The notes beneath the pieces were generated by a model. That model saw nothing but the letters and a program-made list of their open reading frames with translations. It had not been told where the DNA came from and did no database searches. The position numbers and the translations under genes are program-made. A stretch of DNA of 64,000 bases from Bacteroidales bacterium (lineage in GTDB: Bacteria > Bacteroidota > Bacteroidia > Bacteroidales > Muribaculaceae): NCBI GenBank assembly GCA_900768685.1, contig CAAGDX010000033.1, forward strand, positions 43,468 to 107,467, in the 5' to 3' direction. This document shows positions 16,144 through 24,917 of this stretch, piece after piece (position 1 is the stretch's first letter; every line of letters begins with the position of its first letter).

Positions 16144-17160
16144 TTAGAGAGTTACACGTGCAAAAGGAGCAGCGTCGTAAGGGCAGAAATCTTTGTCGAG
16201 GTACTTATAATATCCGGCGATAGCCACCATAGCGGCGTTGTCTGTAGTAAAAGAGCGTTTAGGTATAAATGCTTTGAGGTGATGTTTTTCGCAGTATTCC
16301 GCTACAGCCTGTCGTACGCCGGAATTTGCGGAAACGCCACCACCGATAGCCACCGTTTTGACACCTGTCTGCTTCACAGCCTTGTCTAACTTGTTCAGCA
16401 GAATGTCTATGATTGTGGCTTGGAGCGAAGCGGCGAGGTCTGCCATATTTTCCTCCACAAAGTTAGGATTTTCCTTCACGGCATCACGCAGAGTGTAGAG
16501 AAAAGACGTTTTCAGTCCGCTGAAACTGTAATCCAATCCCGGGATGTGCGGTTTGGCGAATTTGAATTTTGTTTTGTCTCCCTGTGCGGCAAGTCGGTCG
16601 ATATGCGGACCGCCGGGGTAGGGTAATCCCATCACTTTAGCACATTTGTCAAAGGCTTCACCGGCAGCATCGTCGATAGTCTGACCGATGATTTGCATAT
16701 CATTGTAATTTTTTACGAGTACGAGTTGTGAGTTGCCTCCGGAAATGAGCAGACACAGGAACGGGTATTCCGGAGTGACATCGTCTTCTTTTTCTTTCAC
16801 AAAGTGCGACAGTACGTGACCGTGAAGGTGATTCACGTCAACAATAGGAATACGTAGCCCTACGGATAAGCCCTTTGCAAAAGAAGTGCCCACGAGGAGC
16901 GAGCCGAGCAAGCCCGGTCCGCGAGTGAAAGCAATGGCGGTGAGGTCTGTTTTGCTGATGCCTGCACGTTTAAGTGCCGCGTCAACCACAGGCACGATGT
17001 TTTGCTGGTGTGCACGTGAAGCCAGTTCCGGCACCACGCCACCGTATTCCTCGTGAACGGATTGCGATGCTATCACATTGCTGAGCAGTATTCCGTCGCG
17101 AATTACGGCTGCACTTGTGTCGTCGCAAGAAGATTCAATACCAAGTATTGTGATACTCAT
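16144..17160 (-). CDS. tsaD: tRNA N6-threonylcarbamoyladenosine transferase subunit TsaD
   Basis: TsaD transfers threonylcarbamoyl to A37 of ANN-decoding tRNAs, with TsaB and TsaE as partners. The 338-residue length is normal. It opens TILGIESSCDDTSAAVI, the phosphate-binding start of the ASKHA fold, and HLHGHVLSH (about 111-119) supplies the two metal-binding histidines. LISGGNSQLVLV and AIGGGVSANSGVR are further nucleotide-binding motifs. Its -7 element (17187-17194) lies in the 3' end of the WbqC-like gene. It is followed by cinA after 6 nt. Confidence 0.97.
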   Translation of the reverse strand: MSITILGIESSCDDTSAAVIRDGILLSNVIASQSVHEEYGGVVPELASRAHQQNIVPVVDAALKRAGISKTDLTAIAFTRGPGLLGSLLVGTSFAKGLSVGLRIPIVDVNHLHGHVLSHFVKEKEDDVTPEYPFLCLLISGGNSQLVLVKNYNDMQIIGQTIDDAAGEAFDKCAKVMGLPYPGGPHIDRLAAQGDKTKFKFAKPHIPGLDYSFSGLKTSFLYTLRDAVKENPNFVEENMADLAASLQATIIDILLNKLDKAVKQTGVKTVAIGGGVSANSGVRQAVAEYCEKHHLKAFIPKRSFTTDNAAMVAIAGYYKYLDKDFCPYDAAPFARVTL

Positions 17161-17178
17161 TTCTATATATTATGAATT

Positions 17179-17829
17179 TTATTGTGCAAAGTTACTCATT
17201 TTTTGCAAAACGAGGGGTGATTCCGGACCCATATTAAAAATAAGGTCCAATATTGAAAGGTGCGGAATAAAACCGAAGTCGCCTTGACGCACCTGGTAGT
17301 ATGGCACAGGCTCATAGAGAGGCAGGTTTTTGCCGCGGCAGTCTATGGCGTCTGTTATGTTTTCCGCAGAAAAAGTTATTTCCGTGTCAATGTCCATAAT
17401 TTTGCAGATTGTGTCATTGATAGCGATGTTGAGGTCTGCGAGTCGGGGGTATTTTTCCGGAGTGTCGCTGCGGAGAAAATCCGCAAACTTATCTGCATAG
17501 AACTCAAAAAACGGTGTTCTGCCGTAGGCAGATTCTATAGAAACGCGTTGCACATGCCACCATTCGCCGTGATGTGACACGCGGATGTCTCCCCAGCGGG
17601 CAGCGGTCATAGATACAGGCTTTTCAATGGGAAAAGTAAGATTCAGTTCGCGGTTTACGTCTGCAATGACGGTTCGGTGAGTGGATTTGAGCCTTTTGTC
17701 AAAGCGAGAAGAATAGTCTATCACGCACTTGCCGTACTTTGCAAGTGTGGCATAGTAATCCACGGAACCGTAATAAGCCGGGGAGAGCAGTACGCAGGAT
17801 TCCGGAAACAGTGTCAGTGGATTTGCCAT
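17179..17829 (-). CDS. WbqC-like family protein
   Basis: This is a 216-residue soluble protein with no signal peptide. It starts VLLSPAYYGSVDYYATLAKY, which resembles the WbqC-family pattern in which an early aromatic-rich segment precedes a charged core, and has GEWWHVQRVSIESAYGRTPFFEFYADKF (starting about residue 88), the best conserved part of that family. WbqC-like proteins are found near polysaccharide or envelope genes, but no activity is established. It follows lepB by 6 nt, a common Bacteroidota neighbourhood, so it is probably in the lepB operon. Confidence 0.85.
   Translation of the reverse strand: MANPLTLFPESCVLLSPAYYGSVDYYATLAKYGKCVIDYSSRFDKRLKSTHRTVIADVNRELNLTFPIEKPVSMTAARWGDIRVSHHGEWWHVQRVSIESAYGRTPFFEFYADKFADFLRSDTPEKYPRLADLNIAINDTICKIMDIDTEITFSAENITDAIDCRGKNLPLYEPVPYYQVRQGDFGFIPHLSILDLIFNMGPESPLVLQKMSNFAQ
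17187..17194 (-). promoter_or_regulatory. probable -7 element of tsaD
   Basis: The minus strand reads TAACTTTG 27 nt before the tsaD ATG, inside the last codons of the WbqC-like gene. Confidence 0.5.
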
Positions 17830-17835
17830 TTCTGT

Positions 17836-19383
17836 TTATTCTTTGAAACTATCTTTGTCCGGGTTGGCATCAAGGAAAACGCGATTCCAGCGGATTCCGC
17901 CGTTAAAGAGAGATTTGTCCTTGTCGAAAGAGATAATCACTCTCCAAGGTGAGCCTACGATATGGTCTTCCGGCACGAAACCCCAGTAGCGAGAGTCCAG
18001 GGAATTATCTCGGTTGTCGCCCATCATAAAGTAATAATCCATGCGGAAAGTGTATTCTTCCACCGTTTTTCCGTCTATGTTCAGTTTCCCGTCCACGATT
18101 TTTGCTGTTGCATTGCCTTCATAGACGCGGATGGCACGGTCGTAAGTGCTCCAGTTTTCGCTGTTTATGGCAATTTTCATGCCTTTAGCAGGAATCACGA
18201 TGCCTGTTTGTCCGCCATAGTCCGCACGGGTCCAGTTTGCGGAAATGCCTTCAGGAAACAGAAATTCCTGATGGTCCGCCGGCATAATTTTCACGAAAGC
18301 AATGTCTTTTCTTGCCTCCAGAGTTTTCACCATTTTGCTTGTGAGCGGAGAAATGTATGCGGCAGGGATTTTGCCGGAAGCGGAATCTACATAAAACCCG
18401 CTTTGAGCAGCCATTTCCGGAGTAATGCCGTTGAAAGCTATTCTGTGAATATCGTCAGCGGCAATTCCCAGTTCATCAAAGAGTTCCTGTGAAATTTCGC
18501 CGCTTTTGGTTTGATAGACGTAGTTAAACTGCACATTTTCCGGCTGGGGCAGTGCCTTGCCGTTGATATAAATAATGCCGTTGATAATTTTCAGAGTATC
18601 GCCGGGGATAGCCACGCAACGTTTCACATAGTTTTCGCGGCGATCTACAGGTCGATATTTCACTTCGCCAAATTCAGCCTTGTTGTTTATCACTGCGGTT
18701 CTGCCAAACATTTTCACGAGTGTGTAATAGTCCGGATTATTCACCTTAGTCATCACAGTGTCGCCTGCAGGGAAATTGAACACCACAATGTCGCCGCGTT
18801 CTATTTTGCGGAGACCTTTCAGGCGTTTGTAACTCACTTCCGGGCAGTCTGTGTAACTGTCGCAGTTCAAGATAGGGAGAGTATTGTGAACGAGTGGAAA
18901 ATGAATAGGCGTCATAGGTACTCTCGGACCGTAAATCACCTTGTTTACAAAGAGATAATCGCCGGTAAGGAGTGTTTTTTCAAGAGAAGAAGACGGTATC
19001 TGATAGTTTTGACCGAGGTAGGCAAAAACGAAATATACAAGCACGAGAGCATACACGATAGCGTCAATCCAACTCATTACGGTATATACTTTCTTGTTTT
19101 TGCTTTTCTTCCACCATGTGAAAGGGATGTAGCCCGTGATGTAAATGTCCAAAAGCAAAAACTCAAACAGTGCAACCCACCATGTGCCGAGCCATATAAC
19201 CCATGCAAAAAATATCAGTGAAACAATTCCGAAACGAAGCCAACGAGTGGGCTTTGTAGCGGCACAGCGTAAAGAGAAATCCTCCCAAAACGATAGTTTC
19301 GGGTTATCCGGGTCTTCCCATTTGGCATCTTCTATGTTGCTTTTGTTTTTGTTTTCTTCAGCAGGCTCTTTTACGTCGCTCAT
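17836..19383 (-). CDS. lepB: signal peptidase I, long Bacteroidota form
   Basis: Signal peptidase I removes signal peptides from exported proteins at the outer face of the inner membrane. The 515 residues include membrane segments near 50-80 and 106-124, then the family S26 active site: IPSSSLEKTL with nucleophile Ser133 and YVKRCVAIPGD with general base Lys254. The roughly 120 residues between them and the overall length exceed those of E. coli LepB, as in other Bacteroidota. MGDNRDNSLDSRYWG near residue 460 is the conserved box E. It leads into the WbqC-like gene 6 nt later. Confidence 0.95.
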   Translation of the reverse strand: MSDVKEPAEENKNKSNIEDAKWEDPDNPKLSFWEDFSLRCAATKPTRWLRFGIVSLIFFAWVIWLGTWWVALFEFLLLDIYITGYIPFTWWKKSKNKKVYTVMSWIDAIVYALVLVYFVFAYLGQNYQIPSSSLEKTLLTGDYLFVNKVIYGPRVPMTPIHFPLVHNTLPILNCDSYTDCPEVSYKRLKGLRKIERGDIVVFNFPAGDTVMTKVNNPDYYTLVKMFGRTAVINNKAEFGEVKYRPVDRRENYVKRCVAIPGDTLKIINGIIYINGKALPQPENVQFNYVYQTKSGEISQELFDELGIAADDIHRIAFNGITPEMAAQSGFYVDSASGKIPAAYISPLTSKMVKTLEARKDIAFVKIMPADHQEFLFPEGISANWTRADYGGQTGIVIPAKGMKIAINSENWSTYDRAIRVYEGNATAKIVDGKLNIDGKTVEEYTFRMDYYFMMGDNRDNSLDSRYWGFVPEDHIVGSPWRVIISFDKDKSLFNGGIRWNRVFLDANPDKDSFKE

Positions 19384-19457
19384 TTTGTTGCGTTTTACTT
19401 GTATGTATAATAAATAAGGAGAGAGGAGGAGAGGAATTGATTTTTTTATGTTACTTT

Positions 19458-21848
19458 TTATTTCACGAGTACACGGCGAGCAAAGTCGTCAACAACAACG
19501 ATGTAAAGTCCTTTCGGGAGTTTGATGTTTGTGTTGCCGATAGCCAGTGTTTCTTCGTGGATAGTAGTGCCGGCAGTGGTGTAGATGATAGCGTGATTAC
19601 CGCTCTTGGAGTTTTCAATCACGAGTTCACCATTGAGGCTGTAAGCGTCCCAAGTGTGGTAATCTACCACTTCTTCCACGCTTGCTTCATAATTTGTGAT
19701 GAGGACATTGTCTATCAAGAGGCGTTTGCCGGATTTCTGCACGAAGCGAACACGGATATTGCCTGTTTTCTTGATGCTGTAACTGTAAAGAACGTAGGTA
19801 GCACCGCTGATAGTTTCAGTACCCAAGTTTGTCCATGTAGCACCGCCGTCTGTAGAATAGTCAACGTCTATTTCAGCATCTGAATCAGTACCGAAAATGC
19901 GAGCGTAGAACGACAGTTCGTCTGCACCGTTTGGCTTGTCTTCCGCCATAGTTATGGAGTCGTCTGCACTTTTGCCGAAACGTGCCGCGTGGTCGCCTTC
20001 GTAGGCAGTTTCACCGTTAAATACGCCAACGTTTTTGAAGTTCCATGTAGCGGCGGAACCTTCGTAAGTGCCGGTAGCATAACTTGTTGTGAAGTTTGGC
20101 TCGAATGTTTCGCAGAAAGTTGAGGCATCGCGGCTTACTTCACCGTAAACTTCCACACATTCAGATGTATAGTCACCTGCGGTAGCATAAAGTTCTTTGA
20201 CGTATGTTCCGTAGTCGTTGCTGAGAAGTCGCAGATAGAAGCGGTCTTCTTCCGGAGAAAGTGTGATTGTAGTGCTCCAGTTTGTCTTGTCTGTAGAGAG
20301 TTCGAATGGTTCGGCGATGATGATTTTCACATCGTCTGAAATATTCTCGATTTCCACACGCATTTCAGCTACTTCTGAAGGCTGACCTACGATTGAAGTG
20401 AGTTTGAGTTCTGCATCGTAGAGGAACTGTATGCTTGCAGGAGGAGCGGCTGTGGTGAGGTTAATCACATCGGAAGTGATAGAGCCGTAAGTGAGGTAGT
20501 ATGAATAGTTTGTGGAAGGAGTAAGTCCTGTCACAAGGTATTTTTGGTCTGCGGCGTTCACGGATACGGGGTAACCCGGAAGCAATTCATCGTTTACTTT
20601 CACATAAAGTTTATACTGTGCTCCATCTTCTGAGATATTTACCCACTGTGCAATGAATGAATTTTCCGTTACTTCCGCTGCATCTTTCACAGGAATACCG
20701 CTAACGGCAGTGGCATTGAGAGTTACAGACGTATTTACTTCTCCTGAACCTAAGTCCAAAGTGGCTGTAGCAGTACCTGTAACTGTAGGGTTGAATGTGA
20801 TAGTTATGGTAGCTGTTCCGGCATTGATTGGGTTCGGGAGGAGTTCTACCGGAGAAACACTGAAAGCAGTGTTTCCGCTGAGATATACTCTCACTTCTTC
20901 AGAAATACCCACACCTGCTACTTTGAGGGTGTAGCTTTTGGGTGCTCCGATAGCAGTAATGCCAAGGTCGATAGTAGAGCCGTCGGAAGGCTGTGTAAGA
21001 TAGCAGTCTTGCACACCGGAAGCGTACCAAGCAGTACCTTTTTTAGTACCCCAAATGTATTCCACGAGTTCCGGGTGGTCAATAAACGGGTTGCGGTTTT
21101 TCTGGTGAGCATAGACGGCATCGTTTCTCACTGTTTCCTTGCTGCTGACAGCATCTTGTCTGTGCCACTTGAGCAAGAGATTCAGAGCCCATGTGGAGAA
21201 ACACGGATAAGAGTCACCGGAAAGCATATCGCTATTCCATGAAGCAATCTTGTTGTTGTAGCAGGCTGCCATATAAAAATATGAGCGGGCGAAGTCGCCT
21301 TTGTATGTGTCAACAGGTTCAAAAACTTTGCCTGAGTAGCCGGGGAATGTGCAAGTTCCGAGTTTTCCGAGTGCATCAATACCACCACTTGAAGCGAGAG
21401 TTGTTCCGTTTGCACATTCACCATAAGGATAGTTGCTACGTTGTCCGTTTACTTTTCCGTCTGTAGGGTAGATGTGGAAAGCATCGCTATACATAGGAGA
21501 GGCGTCGTTAAACCAGCTTTTCGGGAAAGAGTGCTCACGATTGTAGCAGTCGCCAACGTAAGAGTAATTGCCACAACGCTCTGAACTGACAGGCCAGTGT
21601 TTAGTGGAATACATATCCCAAATTTTGCCGTCTTCAGGATATACGTCAGAGGTTTTATAAACGTCCCAGAGTCCGTTGTAACTTACTGTGGTGTGATTTG
21701 TAATGGTCTGATAGAGGGCTGTGAGGAGTGCTTGTCCTGTTTTACCCTCACAACTTGAATAATATCCGCTTGGTGCTTCGGCTATAGCCAGGCTGCTGAA
21801 AGTGAAAATAGCAGTGGCGGATATAAATAGTCTGCGTAAAATATTCAT
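19458..21848 (-). CDS. secreted endonuclease I-like protein with C-terminal sorting domain
   Basis: This 796-residue protein has a signal peptide (about 1-24), then an endonuclease I/EndA-type nuclease domain (about 25-270). NREHSFPKSWF carries the probable catalytic His106, and DAFHIYPTDGKVNGQRSNYPYG (122 onward) supplies the metal-binding His, Asn and Arg. After it come immunoglobulin-like segments (about 285-480) and a jelly-roll-like region (about 590-730). The last ~65 residues end GLYIVVVDDFARRVLVK, which looks like a type IX secretion sorting domain. The protein would digest extracellular DNA at or outside the cell surface. The nuclease call is strong; the sorting-domain call is moderate. 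Confidence 0.88.
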   Translation of the reverse strand: MNILRRLFISATAIFTFSSLAIAEAPSGYYSSCEGKTGQALLTALYQTITNHTTVSYNGLWDVYKTSDVYPEDGKIWDMYSTKHWPVSSERCGNYSYVGDCYNREHSFPKSWFNDASPMYSDAFHIYPTDGKVNGQRSNYPYGECANGTTLASSGGIDALGKLGTCTFPGYSGKVFEPVDTYKGDFARSYFYMAACYNNKIASWNSDMLSGDSYPCFSTWALNLLLKWHRQDAVSSKETVRNDAVYAHQKNRNPFIDHPELVEYIWGTKKGTAWYASGVQDCYLTQPSDGSTIDLGITAIGAPKSYTLKVAGVGISEEVRVYLSGNTAFSVSPVELLPNPINAGTATITITFNPTVTGTATATLDLGSGEVNTSVTLNATAVSGIPVKDAAEVTENSFIAQWVNISEDGAQYKLYVKVNDELLPGYPVSVNAADQKYLVTGLTPSTNYSYYLTYGSITSDVINLTTAAPPASIQFLYDAELKLTSIVGQPSEVAEMRVEIENISDDVKIIIAEPFELSTDKTNWSTTITLSPEEDRFYLRLLSNDYGTYVKELYATAGDYTSECVEVYGEVSRDASTFCETFEPNFTTSYATGTYEGSAATWNFKNVGVFNGETAYEGDHAARFGKSADDSITMAEDKPNGADELSFYARIFGTDSDAEIDVDYSTDGGATWTNLGTETISGATYVLYSYSIKKTGNIRVRFVQKSGKRLLIDNVLITNYEASVEEVVDYHTWDAYSLNGELVIENSKSGNHAIIYTTAGTTIHEETLAIGNTNIKLPKGLYIVVVDDFARRVLVK

Positions 21849-21898
21849 GGTTTATGAATTAGTGATTATAAGAGTGATTATATAAGTGTTTATGTACT

Positions 21899-22750
21899 TT
21901 ATTCTATTACTTCATAGAAGCCCGTAACCTCCGTGCTGCACTCGCCGAGGATGCCGTTGCTCTGCAATACTCCCGTGTAAACTTTGATATATGAGAAAGA
22001 AGGCAGAGATGCCGGCTGCATATTGCTATCCACAATATTTTTCGGGTCAAGGTATGATTTGGGTGATGCATTAGGGTATGAATCCGCATAGCCGAGGTAT
22101 GCTGCGAGTTGATACTGCTCTATTTCCGTATTGAACTTGCCATTGTTTGGCAGGCGGTGACCCGGAAATACCATAGAGTAGGCATCAGAAGGATAAAAAT
22201 ACGGGATATAGGGCTGGGTGTGGTATTCCGGAATGCGTGCCACATAGCCTGTTTCACCGGTGGATTTAACTTCCCACTTGATGTATGTTTCATCTTCAAA
22301 TACTTTACCCGGCATGAAGTATTCCACCATAATTTCTTCGGTTTCCATGTAGTGTTCACCGCAGATGGTGTACCATGTTTCACCGTCCTGTGAAATCTGC
22401 ACTATCCCCGGCTCTGAACTTGAAACAATGGCGTTTCCGGCAACTTGAAATTTGCCTGTGATAGGATGGTCCGTTTTCACGGTGACAAATCCGCCAAAAC
22501 TGCCGAGAGTGACGAGTTTGTCATTGTTCAGTGCTTCAGTTGCACGGCTTAAAACGGTTTCGTACGTGTCTCCTTCGTTAATTTCCGGATAGACATTGCA
22601 AAACTGTCCCGGTGCAGGGAAATATTCCACCACTTCCACCGTGATTTTCTTCAGTGTTACTTTATCTTCCGAATCATCATTGCCACTTTCGCATGATGAC
22701 AGAATGCAACAAATACCTACTAATATTGCGGATAAAAAACTTTTTTTCAT
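21899..22750 (-). CDS. lipoprotein of a Bacteroidota secreted-protein family, function unknown
   Basis: I start this gene at the ATG at 22750 (MKKSFLSAI); the longer frame needs TTG and overlaps the -7 element. It has a lipoprotein signal peptide ending LSSC and a mature part of about 265 residues. PGQFCNVYP and VTLGSFGGFVTVKTDHPI match a pattern repeated in many Bacteroidota cell-surface proteins, in which a short motif LGxFGGxxxVxxDHxI precedes a beta domain. I cannot assign a ligand. It lies 51 nt upstream of the endonuclease I gene on the same strand and may share its transcript. Confidence 0.78.
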   Translation of the reverse strand: MKKSFLSAILVGICCILSSCESGNDDSEDKVTLKKITVEVVEYFPAPGQFCNVYPEINEGDTYETVLSRATEALNNDKLVTLGSFGGFVTVKTDHPITGKFQVAGNAIVSSSEPGIVQISQDGETWYTICGEHYMETEEIMVEYFMPGKVFEDETYIKWEVKSTGETGYVARIPEYHTQPYIPYFYPSDAYSMVFPGHRLPNNGKFNTEIEQYQLAAYLGYADSYPNASPKSYLDPKNIVDSNMQPASLPSFSYIKVYTGVLQSNGILGECSTEVTGFYEVIE

Positions 22751-22774
22751 TTGCGTTAAAATAATTTGTAACTG

Positions 22775-22782
22775 CAAAGATA
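22775..22782 (-). promoter_or_regulatory. probable -7 element of the 22.7-kb lipoprotein gene
   Basis: The minus strand reads TATCTTTG 25 nt before the ATG at 22750. The upstream TTTG is not clear. Confidence 0.5.
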
Positions 22783-22876
22783 GTAATATTTGTTGAGTTG
22801 GTAAAATTAAGCTCTTAAATATTGAAATTAAGAAGTAAAAGAGTGTCGTTAATCTTGAGAAAAGGAGGTGTAAGGG

Positions 22877-23887
22877 CTATTTTGTAAGCGTCTCAATAGC
22901 TTTTTCAAGTATTGTGTCTATGCCCTGAAGTGCGAGATTTTCGTCTAAATCCACTTTTAAGCCGGCAGATGGTGAGACTCCGAATTCCGTGATGTTTCCG
23001 TTGCCGTCCAGCACGGAGCAGGAGGAAAAACGTATTCCCCAGCCGATAGGGAGTTCGGAAGTGAAGGGCATGCCGGAACCGCCGCCTGTCACATCACCGG
23101 CAATTTTTACTTGTGGAAGTGATTTCATAACGGATACAAAATTGTTTGCGGCACTGAAAGTGGAGCGGTTCGTGAGCACTATCACGGGTTTGCCCCACAT
23201 CACTCTGCCTTTTGGTGCAGGGTCAATGTAGTAAGCGTAAGGCTCTGAAAAATCGTCACGTGCCGGGCTTTTCTTGTGCACGAGGTAGCCCATGAGTTTT
23301 CGCTCCGTGATAAAACGAGCAACGAGGATATCTACATTTGTCAAATCGCCGCCGCCGTTGTCGCGAACGTCTATTATAAGTCCTTGGCATGTTGCGAGAT
23401 AACTGAGCACTGCGTCAAGGTTTCCCTCGCCTATGGCACCGGAAAAAGAACTGTAACGAATGTAGCCGACATTTTCTTTCAGAACGCCGTATTTGAGGCT
23501 TGAGGCTTGTCGCAGCCCGAAGTTGAAATAGTGTTCTTCTATAAGTCGCTCATCATAGTTTTGCGGATAGTCGCTCCACCATTTGGTGTAGTAAGATACG
23601 TCAAATGAGGATGTTAGGTTCACGTGTCCGTCTTGGAGTTCTTCCAGCATGGCAGAGCATACGTCAAATAGTTCACGTTGCGTCATTTTTGGAGAAATCT
23701 GCCGTGAATATCTTGCGTGAACCTCGTCCCAATCTATGTTTTTTTCACGGAAAAAGCAGTAATGCTCGTCAAGGATGGTCCATAGAGCCTCAAAGTTTCC
23801 CTTGGGGTCGTTTTCGTATTCTTCCACGCTGTGGCAAGACGTGAAAAGCACTGATAATAAGGCGATTATATAGTAAATGCGTTTCAT
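22877..23887 (-). CDS. S41-family peptidase, lipoprotein
   Basis: This 336-residue protein begins with a lipoprotein signal peptide ending FTSC (Cys18) and should sit in the periplasm or on the outer membrane. It belongs to the C-terminal processing/tricorn-like peptidase family S41: LQDGHVNL (about 84-91), GLIIDVRDNGGGD (169-181) and the nucleophile segment TNRSTFSAAN (239-248, probable Ser245) are conserved. The catalytic lysine of CtpA-type enzymes is not evident; GDVTGGGSG is present instead, as in the tricorn-like branch. It lies 1 nt downstream of the DUF3316 gene, so the two form an operon. The substrate is unknown. Confidence 0.88.
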   Translation of the reverse strand: MKRIYYIIALLSVLFTSCHSVEEYENDPKGNFEALWTILDEHYCFFREKNIDWDEVHARYSRQISPKMTQRELFDVCSAMLEELQDGHVNLTSSFDVSYYTKWWSDYPQNYDERLIEEHYFNFGLRQASSLKYGVLKENVGYIRYSSFSGAIGEGNLDAVLSYLATCQGLIIDVRDNGGGDLTNVDILVARFITERKLMGYLVHKKSPARDDFSEPYAYYIDPAPKGRVMWGKPVIVLTNRSTFSAANNFVSVMKSLPQVKIAGDVTGGGSGMPFTSELPIGWGIRFSSCSVLDGNGNITEFGVSPSAGLKVDLDENLALQGIDTILEKAIETLTK

Positions 23888-23888
23888 T

Positions 23889-24746
23889 TTAGTAAATAGA
23901 GGAAATTACTTTTGCGGAGTCTGAAATTTTCTTGCGAGGCGATAGTGTCACCCATTCATTTGCTATGCCTATTAGGAAATTGTGCGTGGCCATGTTGCAG
24001 ACAATGTGGTGAACTTCTGTGGAAAGCACCGTGCCGTGGTAGCCAAGGCGGAGTGTCGTGCCACCGAAACGCAGGTCGGCGGTGAGGAGGTTGTCCATAT
24101 AAAAATATGAGAACGGCTGAGCAAAATTCACGGTTCCGCTCGTGTCGCCTTTGTAAATTTCGTAGTAAAGTTGGTCGTATTCCGGTGAGAAGAAAATTCC
24201 GCAGAGAGGTAGGGTGGGCTGATAGCGGAGTGTGACGGGTAAAGACTTGATTTTTAGTGAGTAAACAGCCATAGCAGTGGCGTTTACGGTCCATGAGGCT
24301 TTTGCGGAAACGGGGTTGTTTCCGTTTCGTGTGGAATAGAGTGCACCGAGGTTCAGCGAAGTGCTGCCACCGGCGTAGATGTGCAGCCCTTCCTGCCAAA
24401 CGTTTCGGAATTTACGCATCATTCCCCAGGTGGAGGCAAGTCCGAACCCCCAGATATTCACGTTTTTTGCAGGGTTTTCCGTGTAGTCCATCCCGGCGGT
24501 AAGTCTGAGTTGCATCACCCATTTATCCGGGCAGAATTTCATAGCCTGACTTCTTTCGTAGCCTACGGCGGCGGAAAATCCGTTGTACTTAAGTGGCGAG
24601 AGGTAAGTGTCCGTGATGTGTGAAGAACCTACCTCCAAGGTATATGCGGAAGCAACCGGGCGAACAATTTCAACATTTTCGGTATCCGTCTGAGCGGTCG
24701 CCGCCATTGCCACCAGTGCTGCAAATATGCTGATAAAAATTTTCAT
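23889..24746 (-). CDS. DUF3316-like outer-membrane protein
   Basis: This 285-residue protein has an N-terminal signal peptide ending AMAATAQ (about residue 19) and a body of amphipathic beta strands rich in aromatic residues and glycine, as expected for a small outer-membrane beta-barrel. The pattern and length match the Bacteroidota family DUF3316, for which no function is known. It precedes the S41 peptidase by 1 nt. A complete promoter is visible upstream (24769-24799). Confidence 0.78.
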   Translation of the reverse strand: MKIFISIFAALVAMAATAQTDTENVEIVRPVASAYTLEVGSSHITDTYLSPLKYNGFSAAVGYERSQAMKFCPDKWVMQLRLTAGMDYTENPAKNVNIWGFGLASTWGMMRKFRNVWQEGLHIYAGGSTSLNLGALYSTRNGNNPVSAKASWTVNATAMAVYSLKIKSLPVTLRYQPTLPLCGIFFSPEYDQLYYEIYKGDTSGTVNFAQPFSYFYMDNLLTADLRFGGTTLRLGYHGTVLSTEVHHIVCNMATHNFLIGIANEWVTLSPRKKISDSAKVISSIY

Positions 24747-24768
24747 ATTATGTAAGATTTTACAAATG

Positions 24769-24799
24769 CAAAGGTAAAAACATTTGGTTTTCCAACAAA
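24769..24799 (-). promoter_or_regulatory. promoter of the DUF3316-S41 operon
   Basis: On the minus strand TTTG (24799-24796) and TACCTTTG (24776-24769) are separated by 19 nt, a full match to the Bacteroidota consensus. Confidence 0.8.
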
Positions 24800-24890
24800 T
24801 ACTCCATTTGAAAAAAATGACAAAATTGCCGTTTTTTTCAAAAGTAGGAGGTTAAACCTTTGTTTTACAATTTATTACAACACTTGAATT

Positions 24891-24915
24891 ATTTTGGCAA
24901 AAATTTCAAAAGTGG
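24891..24915 (+). repeat. 25-bp direct repeat, left copy flanking accessory ATPase 2
   Basis: This 25-mer, beginning ATTTTGGCAAAAATTTC, differs at two positions from the copy at 26517-26541. Each copy lies 2 nt beyond a minus-strand stop codon: that of accessory ATPase 2 here, and that of parC there. The two lie in direct orientation and bracket the ATPase gene. Confidence 0.85.
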
Positions 24916-24917
24916 GA

